Source: Sordaria brevicollis (Eukaryota; Ascomycota; Sordariomycetes; Sordariales; Sordariaceae). From it: a DNA stretch of 64,000 nt. The translations under genes and the position numbers were made by a program. Shown here piece after piece: positions 13,200 to 25,700 of the stretch; the first letter of the stretch is position 1, and each line of letters opens with the position of its first letter. Location of the stretch: assembly GCA_033439795.1 (NCBI GenBank), contig JAUTDP010000011.1, positions 1,860,001-1,924,000 of the forward strand. The letters run 5' to 3'. The notes below the pieces were generated by a model. The model saw only the letters and a program-made list of their open reading frames with translations, was not told where the DNA came from and did no database searches.

Positions 13200-15950
13200 T
13201 TAAGGTTGTAAAATAATGCCCAAAGTTAAAGCGAAGGATTATATTTATTATTACCTCCTATATAACCGCTACGGTAAATTACGCCTATTTACCGCTATTA
13301 TCCGAAAGATTATATTTCGAAAATACGGTTATTAATAGAAGGGTATTATAAAAAAGGTTAATAGTTTTTAGTATTTTAAATTATATTTTAAGGAAGCGTA
13401 TTAAATATATAATTATAATTAAACCTTCTACCCTTCGGTTTATCTTTGATATTGTAAAATAAAGTTAAAAATATTAAAGAAAATCGAAGATACGTTAAGG
13501 CTTAATATTATACGAATTCGAAAAATTACGTTTATAGTACGAAAAGAGTTTCCTAAATCCGTATATATAAGAGCCGATATTTATAACGCCCGCGTAATTT
13601 TCTATAAGTATAATTTCGATAATTATACCCCGATTAGCGCTTTTATTAAAGTTTTCAATAATAACGAATTCGAATATATTAAGAAAATGGATTTAGAAGA
13701 TTTAGAACGCTTATTAGGAATTATTTTTACTTTTTTAGCCTATATAAATTTGGCGGTAATATTTCTTAAAATTATAATTATCGATAATACATATAATATT
13801 AACCGATTTAATTACCCTTTTTATTAAATTTCCAATCTCTCTTCGGTCGGTTTTATATTTAATTATATCTTTAGTATTATTAATAATAAGAAGTAAAAAG
13901 TATTTAATTTTTTAATCGAAGTTATTTATAAATTAAAGCGTTATTATAACTTATTAATTGCGTCGGTCGTTATTATAAATAAATATAAAGAAATAAGGGC
14001 GGTATTAATTATAATATTTTTAAATATATAATAATAATTCTACGTATTTTATATTACGAAGAATATTTTATATAATATTAAAAAGAAATAGAAGGGTAAG
14101 AAAGGTAATAATAATAGTAATAATTCGGAAGATAAAGAGGGTAAAGATAATTAGGAGAATTCTATTATATTTAATTTAATTAATTATAGTATTTATATAT
14201 TTATATAAATTAGTAAGGTTAATAATAGCGGAATACTTATAAAGATTACCAACGACCCTTAAAGCGTTATAATTATATTTAAGGTTATAATGTACGTTAA
14301 TACCGAATTAGAATTTTAGGCGGTATAAGAAAAATTAAAGAAGGTATTCGCTATTTAAATGCCTACCCTCCGTTATATTTAGAAGAATTAGCTCCCGATT
14401 AGAGAATAATAGGTATATTACTATATTAAGAAGTATAAAAACTTTAACGTTAAAATTATATTATTGGCGGAATCTAATAATTTTAACGTTAAGAATTATT
14501 TACTTAACGGTAATAATAATATTTATAAATTGGTTACCACTATTATAGAAATAGTTATTAAATAATACTAAACTTTTAAAAAGAAGAGAATTAAATAATA
14601 AATCCTCTAAAGATAAGAATATTTTAATTATTAATATTTAGGAAAATTATTATTATTAATTAATTATAACGTATTTAGTCTTATTAATTGGGAATATTTT
14701 AAAATAAAGAAGTATATATTTATAGAGAAGCGTCCGAATCCGCTAATATTGGAGCCTTATAACGAGGAGTATAATATAATTCTTTAATATAAATTACTTT
14801 ACCATTATATTATCTTCGAGAGAATATTAATAAGGAAGTTTTTTAAATTTATATATATATTACTACGTTAGTATTATAAATAACCTTTCGTACGTATTCC
14901 CCTTCGTTATTATATTTATATTAATTATTAATATACTTAGCGTTATTAACGTATTTATTAATCAAATTATCCTATATAAAATATTAACGACTTTTACCTT
15001 CGATTTTAAAACTTTCGTATTATATTTAAAAAAGGATAAAAGGGTATTAAGAATATTATTAAATCTATTTTAAATAAATACGTACTCCCCTCCGCCGAAG
15101 AAGATAAAGAGTAAAAAAAAATACCTAAAATTTTTAAGACTTTTAAAAAGGCTATATTAATATTAAGGGAAAAAGCTAAATTAATATCAAAGAAGAAGAG
15201 TAATATAATTAAACCTATTAAATAGAGCGATTTTAATAACCTCCCTAAATTACGATCAAATATACGAAAGTTTAAATTTTATAATAAAATAGATAAAGCG
15301 GACGAATTCGCTCTTAATTTTACGAAGAAGAAAAAGGGGATAATTAAATTAATATAATACGACGATTCGATTTTAAATTATTAGCCCAATAATAAAGATA
15401 ACGAAGAGGAAAATAATAAAAAGGAAAATAATAAAAAAGAAGATAATAAAGAAAAAGATAATAAAAAGGAGGATGAAAAGGAAATATTTAATTATATTCG
15501 TATAGTTATATTTCCCTTTTATTCCCTTCTTCCCTTTAATTCCCCTTTTTTTTCTTTATTTCCTTTTTTTTCCCCGTTTCCTTTTTTTTCCCCGTTTCCT
15601 TCTATTTCCCCGTCTCCTTCTTATTCCCTATTTCCTTTTTTTTCCTATTCGTTACTAATATTTTATAACGAATAATAAGGGGATAATAAGGGTAAACGTA
15701 ACCGAGTAATTATTTACTCCTATAATTATAGCTTTAATTCTAATCCTTTAAATAAGGATATTATCAACGAATAATTAAATAACCCTTAAAATAAGCTTTA
15801 GGGCCTTAAACCCCTTAACCCCGAAGAATAAACGTTAATACCGCTATTTATAAAGTAGGTTAATATATAATAAATTATAAGAAATAAAATTATAATATTT
15901 AAGTAATATATAATTTAGGCCTTATTTAAACGGGAATTAGAAATAGCTTT
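13200..15950 (+). pseudogene. MULE1 transposase remnant
   Basis: Plus-strand frame with RIP stops. The MULE DDE core is visible near 13,783: DNTYNINRFNYPF, matching the family pattern D-x-T(Y/H)-K-x-N-R-x-x-x-P. A VVI-NKYKE-type segment near 13,960 corresponds to the second catalytic region, followed by a FYITKNILYNIKKK stretch (family FH..KN). Downstream (15,100-15,500) the frame is rich in Lys/Glu/Asp, with repeated NNKKE units, and at 15,510-15,650 encodes a Pro/Ser/Phe-rich repeat (SPFPFFSPFP). The N-terminal boundary is uncertain. Confidence 0.75.
15500..15650 (+). repeat. Imperfect TTTTTTCCCCGTTTCC tandem repeat in MULE1
   Basis: Several imperfect units of about 18 bp made of CT-rich blocks (TTCCTTTTTTTTCCCCGTTTCC-like). 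They lie in frame in the transposase C-terminal region and give a Phe/Pro/Ser repeat. C runs without CpA are poor RIP substrates, which may explain why it stays C-rich. Confidence 0.5.
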
Positions 15951-17186
15951 AGTATTAAATTTAGATATAAATAATAAAATTATATTAAATTTTATATTTA
16001 ATATAGAATTAATCGATTTAAACGTTTATATCGATATTTGTAATTTAACGTTAAAATTAAAATACGAATTACTAGCTTTTTAATTTCTTCGATTAAATTT
16101 ATTACCTTTCCTATTAAAACTATAGTAAAAACGCTAAAAATTAAAATAATTAAAATCGATATTAAAAATAAAATTAAAATTAAAATAAAAATTAAGGTTT
16201 ATTTTTATATTACCTTTTAATTCGTCCTTAAATTTATTATTGCGATTAAAATAGTATAATTCGCTAATTAAGTAAGCGTTTACTCGTAAGAGAGTTTATA
16301 ATAATTAAAAAAATTAAAAATAAATTCTAAAAAAAAAGATTCGATTTAATTCTTAGCCCTTTAATACCCAATTTATTTTAATACGTAGTAATTATATTAA
16401 TAAATTTACTTAAAATGAATTTTAAATAACGATTTTTAATATTATATTAAAATATTATATCGGAATATTATATTAAAATATTATATTAAAAATTACAATT
16501 TCTCATTTAAGTAATAAAAATTAATAAAAAAAGAGGTTCCCCCGTTTTAATTATACGCCCCGCCCGAATCCTTTATACTTTAAATTTAAGCGAAACGTTA
16601 ATAAAAAATAAAGGATAGTACGTTATTTATAACGGCGTACGTCCCCCTCTACCCTCGCTTATAAACTTACTATTTATAAACTTATTATTTATATATATTT
16701 AAAATTTATAATTAATAAAAATAATAAAAAATAATTATATTTAATATAAATACAATTCGAATAGAAGGTCTCTACGAATTTATAATACTAGTAGCGGTTA
16801 TTATTTGTTAATAATAAACCGCTATATTATAGGCGTCCTTATAATACCCTTTTCGGGGTTGGTAATAATTGAAATAAGATTTGGTATTTATAAGAACGTT
16901 TAGAGCGTTTAGAGCGTTTAGAAGTGATTGAGCGTGTTTTGGCATTGTTTTTGATAATAATAATATAATATAGTTGCGGTTATAATTTGGGAGTTTTCTT
17001 AGGGAAAGGATAAGGTTGGCGATATTATTTTTGGTATTAATAGCCCGTACGTATATAATTTCGTAAGATATATACAATTCTATAGAGAGTTGTATACAAA
17101 ATTATATTACTTAGCGAATGCGGGTAATATATTGGAAATTTCAATATAAATAATAAATTACTTCAAAATTTCATGCCAAGCACTAT

Positions 17187-17253
17187 AATAATAATATACA
17201 AATAAGGAATAATGCACGTCTAAGATTCATATAGTACACGCGGATGAAATGCC
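17187..17253. repeat. MULE1 right terminal inverted repeat
   Basis: Ends CGCGGATGAAATGCC and is immediately followed by the AAAACGTA target duplication. The inner neighbourhood (16,890-17,180) is less RIPed and includes the 9-bp unit GTTTAGAGC repeated three times near 16,900. Confidence 0.85.
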
Positions 17254-18542
17254 AAAACGTATTATAATTATAATCCGACCGCTATTAGTCCGCTTTTAAT
17301 ACGTTAAAGAAAGCCTTCGCGACTAAAGCCGTATTAAAAATTTATAATTAAAATAAAAAGACCGTAATCGAAATAAATATATCCAATTAAATAGTAAAGG
17401 GTATACTTTTATAATATAATAACGATAGAATTTTATACCTAATTATATACTTTTTAATAAAATATATAATTTAAAAATACAATTATAATATTTATAATAA
17501 AGAATTTTTAACTATTATTAAAGCGTTAAAAGAATAGTAACCCGAATTTAAAAGAGTATAATAACTATTTAATATCCTAATAAATTATAAAAATTTAAAG
17601 ACCTTTATAATTAATAAATAATTTATATAATAGTATATACGTTAATTGTAATTCTTATTACGTTTTAATTTTTAAATTTAATATACTTTAGGATTAAAGA
17701 ATTTACGCCCTAATATTTTCAATAAAAAATCTAATAATATTTTCGTAAATATAAAAAATAAACGCCTCGCCGCTTATTAACGTACCCTTTTCTAGCCCTT
17801 ATAATTCGTAAACGGTTACTTCGATAAAAAAAACCTAACCTTTTATTATTCCTTCTCCTTAATAAATAATTACGAAAATAAATCGATTAATAATATTATT
17901 CTAAATAATTACGAAAATTCCGTATTCCTTTAAAAGGCGGTTTCCGCTTTAAACGATTTAAATAACCGTAATTAGCCAATTTCAATTCGTAAAATCCTCT
18001 ATAAAACTTTTAACGAATATTAGATTACCCCCAACGGTATTATTAAATAGCGTAACTATATAATAATCAATTTTTATAATAAGGAATTCCAATTTTAATT
18101 AATTAATTGCTAATATAATTCGTTTAATGTAAATTACCCTAATTGTAACGTTATTTATAAACTCTTATCCCGAAAATTCTATTAAAAGGGTATAATTAAT
18201 AATATACGTATATTTTATAAAGTTTACTTATTTTATATAAAGATTAAATTCTTTAAATATAATTCTACCGACTTCTTTAAAACCTTATCCATCGCGCTAA
18301 CTCCCTAAATCCGCATCTCTATCGATTATATTACTCCGTTCCTTAATAATTTCCACTTTAACCAAGAATTTAAATATATTTACGTCGTTATTAACCGATT
18401 AATAAAGATATAATACTTTATACCAATAATTACGCTATTAGTAAAAGAATTAGCTGAACGTTTTATTAATTGCATTTACTACCTTCATAACCTTCTAAAC
18501 TCCATTCTTTCGAATAAAGGTATTTAATTTATATTATAATTT
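17254..18542 (+). pseudogene. gypsy1 RNase H and integrase N-terminal part
   Basis: Continuation of gypsy1 pol after MULE1. Near 17,495-17,540 the frame reads NKEFLTIIKALKE, the DKELLAIVxAxxEW motif of gypsy RNase H with RIP changes. The integrase follows: near 18,470-18,535 it reads FINCIYYLHNLLNSILSNKG, equivalent to the integrase segment ending in the D-R/K-G-x-Q-F catalytic motif (Asp changed to Asn). It is cut at 18,542 by the Helentron-like insert, and integrase resumes at 19,594. Confidence 0.8.
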
Positions 18543-19013
18543 GAAGCGGAGCTTCAACATAGAGAAGTGTTGAAAAACACGAAACGCGTTGAGCGAAGTC
18601 TTCTTCTATAATACCGTAACCCCCCTGTAATAATCCCTGTAAATCTTCCCGAGGTTTACCCGTCTACCCGTAGCTAGGATCCCTGTCGAAAAAAAAATTC
18701 TCTAGTTGGAATTGGTTGGATTAAACCTTTGCCAAGCCGCTAAGGACGGGACGAGGCTTGGCATTCCAAAGTGGGTCCGATCAAGACAAAGTGGGTACTA
18801 AAATGATGAGTAAGCCGAAACGAGTAGTTTGGTACCACTCACATGACCGTAAATAGCCTGCCGGCCGAGAAAAACGGCTTTGAAAAAAAAAAACCGACGG
18901 ATGGAATTTGGAAGGGAAATTTTCGAAAAATTTCGCTAAGTCCCCAAACCTCTCGCCTACCCCGCACTTTAAAAAAAATCGAAATAAATTTCGCCGCCGG
19001 GGGGGTAGTAAAT

Positions 19014-19455
<442 letters not shown>

Positions 19456-19540
19456 GAAAAACTGTATTAAAGATAGAACAAAAAAAATAGAGGAAGTAAA
19501 TATTAAGCTCCGCTTCAAGTAAATTTCTGCCCACCTGTAT

Positions 19541-19563
19541 AAAATTTGCCGAAGGCAAATTTT
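19541..19563 (+). other. 3' hairpin of the Helentron-like insert
   Basis: Perfect inverted repeat AAAATTTGCC / GGCAAATTTT with a GAA loop, 30 bp from the right end of the insert, followed by GCGGGGGTACGGGGGCGGC. A hairpin close to the 3' end is a hallmark of Helitron-type termination signals. Confidence 0.75.
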
Positions 19564-19593
19564 GCGGGGGTACGGGGGCGGCAGCCCTCGTTC

Positions 19594-20848
19594 TAATCCT
19601 CCCTATACCAGCGTTTAAATATTACGCGCACTTTAACCTCCGCCTTCTACCCTTAAATAAACGCCTAAACTAAACGTATTAACGCGGAAATAAAATAATA
19701 TTTTTAATTATATATTAATTAAGTATAAATTAACTAAATTAAATAACTTCCCTTCGTAAAATTCGCTAATAATAATATAATATCTTCGTTAATAAGCCTA
19801 TTACCTTTCTTTATTAATTACGGTTATTACCCCCGTATAGGCACCGAACCTTATAACCCCCTATTATTAACGTTATTACCTGTATAATTAAAAGAGTACT
19901 ATAAAACTAACGAATTCGCCGACTGCTTTTATAAAATTTAAAATTTTATAATTCAATAAATTAAACGCAATTAAAACCGGTATAAAAAAAACGCTAATAA
20001 GAAACGGATTAATTTAGTAAAATATAAAGAAGGGGATACCGTCCTATTCGATACGTTTAATTTAATTAATAGTCGCCTATACGCTAAATTTTCCCCTCGT
20101 TAGGAAAGATTATTTAAAATTTTAAAAGCGGATTTATATACCGTTAAATTACAATTACCTAATAATATAAAATACTTACTAATTTTCTATACTTCGATAA
20201 TTTAATATTAAACCGGCTAGGGTCTCCCTAGTTAGATTATAAATTCTAATATCCGTATTAACGAAAGTAGAATTATAATTCGTACCGACAATTATAAAGA
20301 ATATATTAAATAGAAATTTAATAAATTATTAAATATTAAATAGAAAGGAAAAAACCGTTATTAATGTTATTTAATTAAATGGAAAGGCGATTACGACCCT
20401 ACTTAAAAAAAGGTCGATAACGTTATCGATTATAAAGTACGTTTTTAAGAATTTTATTACGATTATTCCGATAAATTAATATTACCCTACGTTAAAGAAC
20501 TTTTCGACCGTTTCGAATAAGAAGGAGAAGATTTAATAATAAACCCCGCTATTTATAACGGGTAATTTAACGTTAATACCGAACCCCGCGCTTTATACCG
20601 CCGTTCCGCTTATTTAATATAATAATTCGCTATTTTTAAAATGGAATTATTATTAATTAAAAAGGAAGTAGAGGAAGGATTTATAGAAATAATAATAAAG
20701 ATTGTACGATTTTTAATAAATAAATAATTTAGGATACGGTTAACGTTACGGTTAAAAGTATTTAATAAATTAATAAAGGATTTTAAATTATAATTATACG
20801 TATATATAAATTTTTTCAATTCTACGAACTTCTTTTAAAGGGGAATAA
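19594..20848 (+). pseudogene. gypsy1 integrase C-terminal part and chromodomain
   Basis: Integrase resumes with LYQRLNITRTLTSAFYP near 19,603, the usual block after the second catalytic Asp, followed by an INA.TKRINAEIK.YF stretch (family TDGQTERxNxxxEQYLR). Near 20,360 the frame reads YLIKWKGDYDPT, the core of a chromodomain (YxVKWxGxxxxTWE), which in chromoviruses targets integration to heterochromatin. The frame then continues to the purine tract before the 3' LTR. The minus-strand ORF at 20,610-20,819 is a shadow. Confidence 0.82.
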
Positions 20849-21139
20849 TATTATAGGATTATACTTATACTATACCCGGTATACGTACTAACCACTTATA
20901 TAAGTGCCTAAATCCCTAGCGACTATTCCCGATTATAGTACGTATATTATAATTCGATATAGTCTAAATTTAATTATTTATAATTACGTGTAATATTACG
21001 TAGGTGCGTACGGATTAGGGTATAGGCTCGCGCCTATATATTTAGTCCTCTATATATACTTTTCCCTTCCTTTCCTTCGTATAATAATATATATCTTATT
21101 ATATACTTAACGGTGCCAACGCTGTCCCTTGATAGGTTA
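20849..21139 (+). repeat. gypsy1 3' LTR
   Basis: 291 bp, begins TATTATAGGATTATAC and ends GATAGGTTA. It differs from the 5' LTR mainly by transitions. L1 sequence resumes directly after an ATTA-type duplication at its right edge. Confidence 0.88.
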
Positions 21140-21801
21140 TTATTTAAAATTTAATTAATAGCGAATTTTACAATTATTTTATCCGCTTCTATATTATTAT
21201 TAAGGAGTTTACCGGTGTAATTCGCCTTCGTTTTATTAGCGACGGTTTTACTAATACCTTTAAATAATTTATTCGCTATAAAAAATAATTAATTAACGAT
21301 TATTTTAAAAAAAATTATTACGAACTCTTCCTTTTTAATAAAAATAATTTAATTAATAATTATATTCTTTCGGGTAATATCCTTTATAATAATAATAGTA
21401 ATTTACCCCGTAATAATAGCGGTAATTTATTTCGTAATAATAGCGGTAAAATTCCTTAGAATAATAATAATAATTATATACTTTCCCGTAATAATTCTCT
21501 AATAAAAATTAATTCGCCGGCTATTCGTCCTATTAATCCCGTTCTTATTAATGATAATTAATTCGCTTAACGTTAATTCGTAATTAATATTATACATTAA
21601 TATATTCGTTGATTCAATAAATAAAATTATTTATTTATTAATAATAATAAAATATTAAAAGCTTTAATTAATTATAAAAAGAAGTAATAATTAAATAGGT
21701 CGTTATTTTCGCGGCTTAATAGAATTTTAATTAAATAAAAATCCTCCTCCGTCTTCGTTTTAATATATTAGTAAATAAAAGTAAAAGAAAAAGAAGAAAA
21801 G
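21140..21801 (-). mobile_element. L1 continued (ORF3 segment)
   Basis: Aligns with L2 1,805-2,460 and encodes part of ORF3 on the minus strand, heavily RIPed. The last 14 bp, AAAAAGAAGAAAAG (21,788-21,801), are the left copy of the target duplication made by L3. Confidence 0.82.
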
Positions 21802-23203
21802 TAAGATTCTTATTCCCTAGTTAAATCTATAGCGTTAATATAATATAGGGTCCATCTCCAATTCTCCGTAGGATGAAACTATAGGCGTTAAGCGCCCTAG
21901 ATAAAAATTCCGGCTATAATTCCTAGCGCAGACTTATCCGCGCCGCTTCTTCGGCGTTCTACGATCGCAGTATATACCTACCGCCAATGCGATTAATATC
22001 CGTCTTATCCCTTTTATTTATTATTGCGCTAAAATATTAAACCGTTTTACTTTCTTAATCCGCCGTCCTATTCTTTTATTTATTACCGTTTTTTATTTTT
22101 TATTTTCCCGTTTATTTACCCTTTTAACTATTATTAAATTTCTTAATTATTAAATTCTCCTTTATTCCTTTTATTCTCTTCTACCCCTCTATAATAGTTA
22201 TATTTCTATTATAATTTATATTAGCGTAAAAATTTCCCTCCTTTAAATATAAAAACCCTTTATCCCCTAAGTTTTTTTAAACTTTTTTTTCCTTTATTAA
22301 TAATAATAATTGATTCGAAATAGTTATTCCCCGTTAAAAATGCGTTAAAGCGTTCCGTAAAATAATAAAAACCTTTAATAAAAATAAAGGTAAAAATTCG
22401 TTTCCCTTTTACTTTCCTTCGCCGACTCTTATATTTAATATAATTAATACTAATATTAAAATTAATTTCGAACGTATTATTAAATTCTTTATTAATAATA
22501 AATTCTTTTATATATTAAAAAAAGGGTAAATTTTCCTTCCGCTATATTCTATCCTTATATTAACTTCCCTAAAATTATATTTATATTCCTTTATATTTTA
22601 TTTATACCCTTTAATTAACCGAAGCCCTTTTTACTTTTATAATTATTTTAAGTAATAATATTTGTATAAAGGCCGTTACTAAATCGATTTATTATATCCT
22701 TAATTACCTAAATAAATTACTATCCTTTATATTATTAATATTTCCTATTTTAATTCGTTTTTAAATAAATTTAATTAAATTATTTAATATATTTTAATAA
22801 TTTTATATTATATAATCGATACGCTTCGCGGCTTTTATAATTTCTATAATACTTTTTAGGAAAAGGTCGTTACCCGAAATTTAATTAGTAGTAAATTCCG
22901 CGACTATTTTATCCGCTTCCGTATTGTTATTAAGGAATTTACCGGCGCGATTCGCCCTTGGCTTATTAATAATAACTTTACCGGTACCTTTAAATAGTTT
23001 ATTCGCTATAGAAAGTAGTCGGTTAACGATTACTTCTAGAAAGGCTATTGCGAACTCCTCCTTTCCGATAAAGATAGCTTAATCGGCGGTTGTATTCCTT
23101 CGGGTAGCATCCCCCACAATAGTAATAGTAGTTTGCCCCGTAGTAGCAGCAGTGGTTTGCTTCGTAGCGGTAGCGGTGGAATTCCCCAGAGTAGCAGCGG
23201 TAA
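21802..23203 (-). mobile_element. LINE copy L3, 5'-truncated (1.4 kb)
   Basis: Minus-strand LINE 3' end inserted in L1, with a TSD of at least 14 bp (AAAAAGAAGAAAAG at 21,788-21,801 and 23,204-23,217). It holds the 3' UTR tail (from 21,802) and most of ORF3, and is truncated within ORF3 at about 23,203. Its 5' part (22,860-23,203) is clearly less RIPed than any full-length copy and still has CpA and TpG. This gives the best view of ORF3 and fixes its reading direction. Confidence 0.85.
21934..23203 (-). pseudogene. ORF3 of L3, best preserved copy
   Basis: On the minus strand 23,203-22,900 there is a single stop (TAA replacing a Gln codon) in about 100 codons. The frame begins in a Thr/Ala-rich linker (TAATTGQTTITIVGDATRRN), then an ordered charged region (FIGKEEFAIAFLEVIVNRLL, ANKLFKGTGK, NNNTEADKIVAEF, IIEIIKAAKRIDYI). 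Further down RIP stops increase, and the C-terminal part is Lys/Arg-rich. The stop is at 21,936-21,934. This frame is on the same strand as the RT. No family was recognised; the basic C terminus suggests nucleic-acid binding or nuclear targeting, which is inference only. Confidence 0.65.
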
Positions 23204-23217
23204 AAAAAGAAGAAAAG

Positions 23218-24013
23218 AAAATTAAAAATAGCGAGCGAATTCGTTTCGCCGCTCTTCTTTTAATTCGATTATTAAACGGTATTTATTTAATTATCTTAAT
23301 TAAAATATTTATAATAAAATCCTTTCGGCTTTAATTTTATCGTTTAAGTAAATTTAAAATTATTTTTACGTTTACGACTAATTAATTATTACGAATTATA
23401 TATTTATTATCCGGAAATATTCGAATATAATATAGTAAAACGTCTTTTATTTTAATTTATACGAATAAATAAGGGTATCGATATTAAAGATTTTCTTTTA
23501 AAAAAAGAAAGTTTTAAAGCCGATTATTTCTATTTTCGTTTAAATAAGGAAGGAATTCTTTACTTTCGTTAATAAATAATAATCTTTATTATTCTCCGAA
23601 GGTTAGGTTTTTTTCCGCTTTTTCTTTTTTTAACTAATTATATACCGTTTTATTATAATATTATTAAATTTTAAATTAAAGTTAATAATTATAAATTTAT
23701 ACTACCGATTTAATTTAACTACTATTATTATTAATTAATAATTATAGTACGATACTTATTCTTTCTTCGTAGCGTTTTTTAATTATATTTTTCGATTAAG
23801 GGCTAAAAATTCTAGTAATTATAATAATTAAACGGGTATACTTATTACTAGGGGCGGTCCTATTATAGTCGCTATAAGGTTTTCCGTTAATATTTATTCT
23901 TCCGCTTATTTAATTTTAATAGTACTATTTTCTAATTTATTAATAAATAATCGATTTCTTATTCGTTTTATTTAAATATAATTAACTATTTAGGTTACTA
24001 TTCTTCGGACGAA
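23218..24013 (-). mobile_element. L1 continued (ORF3/ORF2 junction)
   Basis: L1 resumes after L3 and runs through the region between ORF3 and ORF2 into the ORF2 C-terminal part, colinear with L2 2,466-3,255. It ends in TATTCTTCGGACGAA (23,999-24,013), the left copy of the 15-bp duplication made by L4. The 60-residue plus-strand ORF at 23,152-23,334 spans the L3/L1 junction and is a shadow. Confidence 0.82.
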
Positions 24014-24029
24014 AATAAAACTACTTTAG

Positions 24030-25700
24030 AACTGGAAACGCCGATTTCTAGTCGAGGAGCGCTCTAAAACGAAAACCGATAACGGAAATCGACTCAAAAA
24101 GGTCTTTTACGTCCTTTACGATATCCTACGACGATTATAATAACGACGATATATTATTACTATTAATAGCGATTAATAATAGTAATTATAAATTTGAAAA
24201 TAGCGTCTATAACCCGTTCGTAAAATTTTTAATATATAACGACCTTAATGTAGCGCGCGCTATAAAGATTTCGGAAAAAATATAAGAGGATAACGAAATT
24301 ATAAAGAAATTTATTATTAAAGTGAATAAATCTTCGGATTATAACGCTATTTCGTTCAAAAATTGTAATTAGGTTTATAAATTATTTAACGAATATATAA
24401 AAATCCTCGCGAAGAAAAATAAGTAATACGCCCCGAAGCTAATAAAATTAATAATAATTAAATTATTATTAAGAAGGATTTCGACGATTTAAAGAAAATA
24501 ATTTTAGAAAAATTATAAAAAAACGTTAAAAAAGCGCCGAAAATATAAGCCGGAATTATAAAGGACGCTTTTTTTAAAATTAAATCCATCCCCTAATATA
24601 TTATAATTATTACCCCCCCCCCCGAAAATATTCCCCGTTAATTACGATTGTACTTTCCTTATTTAAAATATTATAATTGATATTTAATATTCGAAATAAA
24701 TAAACGAAAAAATTAAAATTCAAATCGAAAAAATATTTTACGATTTAAAGACTAATACCTTTAATATTATATAAACTGTTATGAAATTATTTACGACCGG
24801 AGATTATAAGATTATATTTAATAATATTATATACGAATAATATTAATAATATTAAATTTAAATTAAGAAAATTTTTAATAAAAAAGCGTTCGTATTTTTA
24901 AATATTATTATATTAATCGTTAAAAGGTTCCTTTAAATAAACATTGCCGAATATATAAGGATAAAAAATATTACTTATAAAATATAATAGGCGAATTTAA
25001 CCGCTTTTATTATTAAAATACGTTTGTAAAAAAAAAGAATTAACGAAAATAAAAGATTTTTTATAATAAAAATTATAACTATAAAGGTAGCCGAAATTTT
25101 TTATAAAGGATTCCTTTTCTAAAAAAGCGGCGTATATATTTATAAACCGTTTACCTCTTCGGCTAATATTTAATAATATTTTATTTATTAGGGCGTAAAA
25201 TATTTAAAGAAGTTTTATTATAACGTTAACGTCTATAAATATTATAAAAAAAATAAATATAATAAAAATTACTTTAAAGATGCGAATTACATATTTAACG
25301 AAAATAAATTACTAATTTTTTACGCTCTATATAAAAAATATAGGTATTACGCTTTCGAAAAGAAAATATACCCCTTTTTTAAAAAAATTATCGCGAAGGC
25401 TATTATAAAATACGTTAAGAGGCTATACTCTTTTATATATTAGAAAGACTTTAAAAAAAATATTATATTAAAATTAACAGCGGTAAAAAATAATAAAAAT
25501 ATCGATTTCCTTAACGCCCCCCTTGTTATCTATACTATTATTATTCGTAAAAAGGAATTTAAAAGCGGAAATAGAAATTATACCCGTAAATAAATTAATA
25601 AACCTTTTACCAAACCGAAATCAATAACTAAAAGCCCGATAAACGCGTTTATAAACTTTTAAAGCTCGGGTATTCGGAACGGCGCCGGCTTAATTACCGC
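24030..25700 (+). pseudogene. ORF1 of L4 (nucleocapsid-like), RIP-inactivated
   Basis: Plus-strand frame with a charged N-terminal half and a zinc-knuckle region at 25,150-25,420. There the spacing of CCHC knuckles is kept while Cys and His codons have become Tyr (TGT or CAC to TAT): YFIY.GVKYLKKFYY in L4 and the L6 equivalent YFIYQGVGYLGKFYY. A poly-C run (24,613-24,623) lies upstream in a Pro stretch. ORF1 proteins of this type bind LINE RNA. The boundary with ORF2 is estimated. Confidence 0.7.

Larger units (their letters stand above)
12429..17253 (+). mobile_element. MULE DNA transposon (MULE1) inside gypsy1
   Basis: 4,825-bp element flanked by a perfect 8-bp TSD, AAAACGTA, at 12,421-12,428 and 17,254-17,261. 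Terminal inverted repeats start GGCATTTCATCCGCG and run about 65 bp, weakening toward 100 bp. Left and right TIRs differ mostly by C/T and G/A changes, so both were RIPed after insertion. It splits the gypsy1 RT from RNase H in the same reading direction. It encodes a MULE transposase remnant and a long charged C-terminal region. TIR length, TSD and transposase together place it among fungal Mutator-like (Hop-type) elements. Confidence 0.88.

Noticed and set aside
16808..17077. 89-residue minus-strand ORF in MULE1
   Set aside because: It lies in the subterminal region, includes a 9-bp repeat giving LNALNALN, and has no family resemblance.
23190..23220. Internal deletion of about 0.3 kb in a LINE
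   Set aside because: The same AAAAAGAAGAAAAG lies at 21,788-21,801 and 23,204-23,217, so L3 is a short truncated insertion and L1 resumes here intact.
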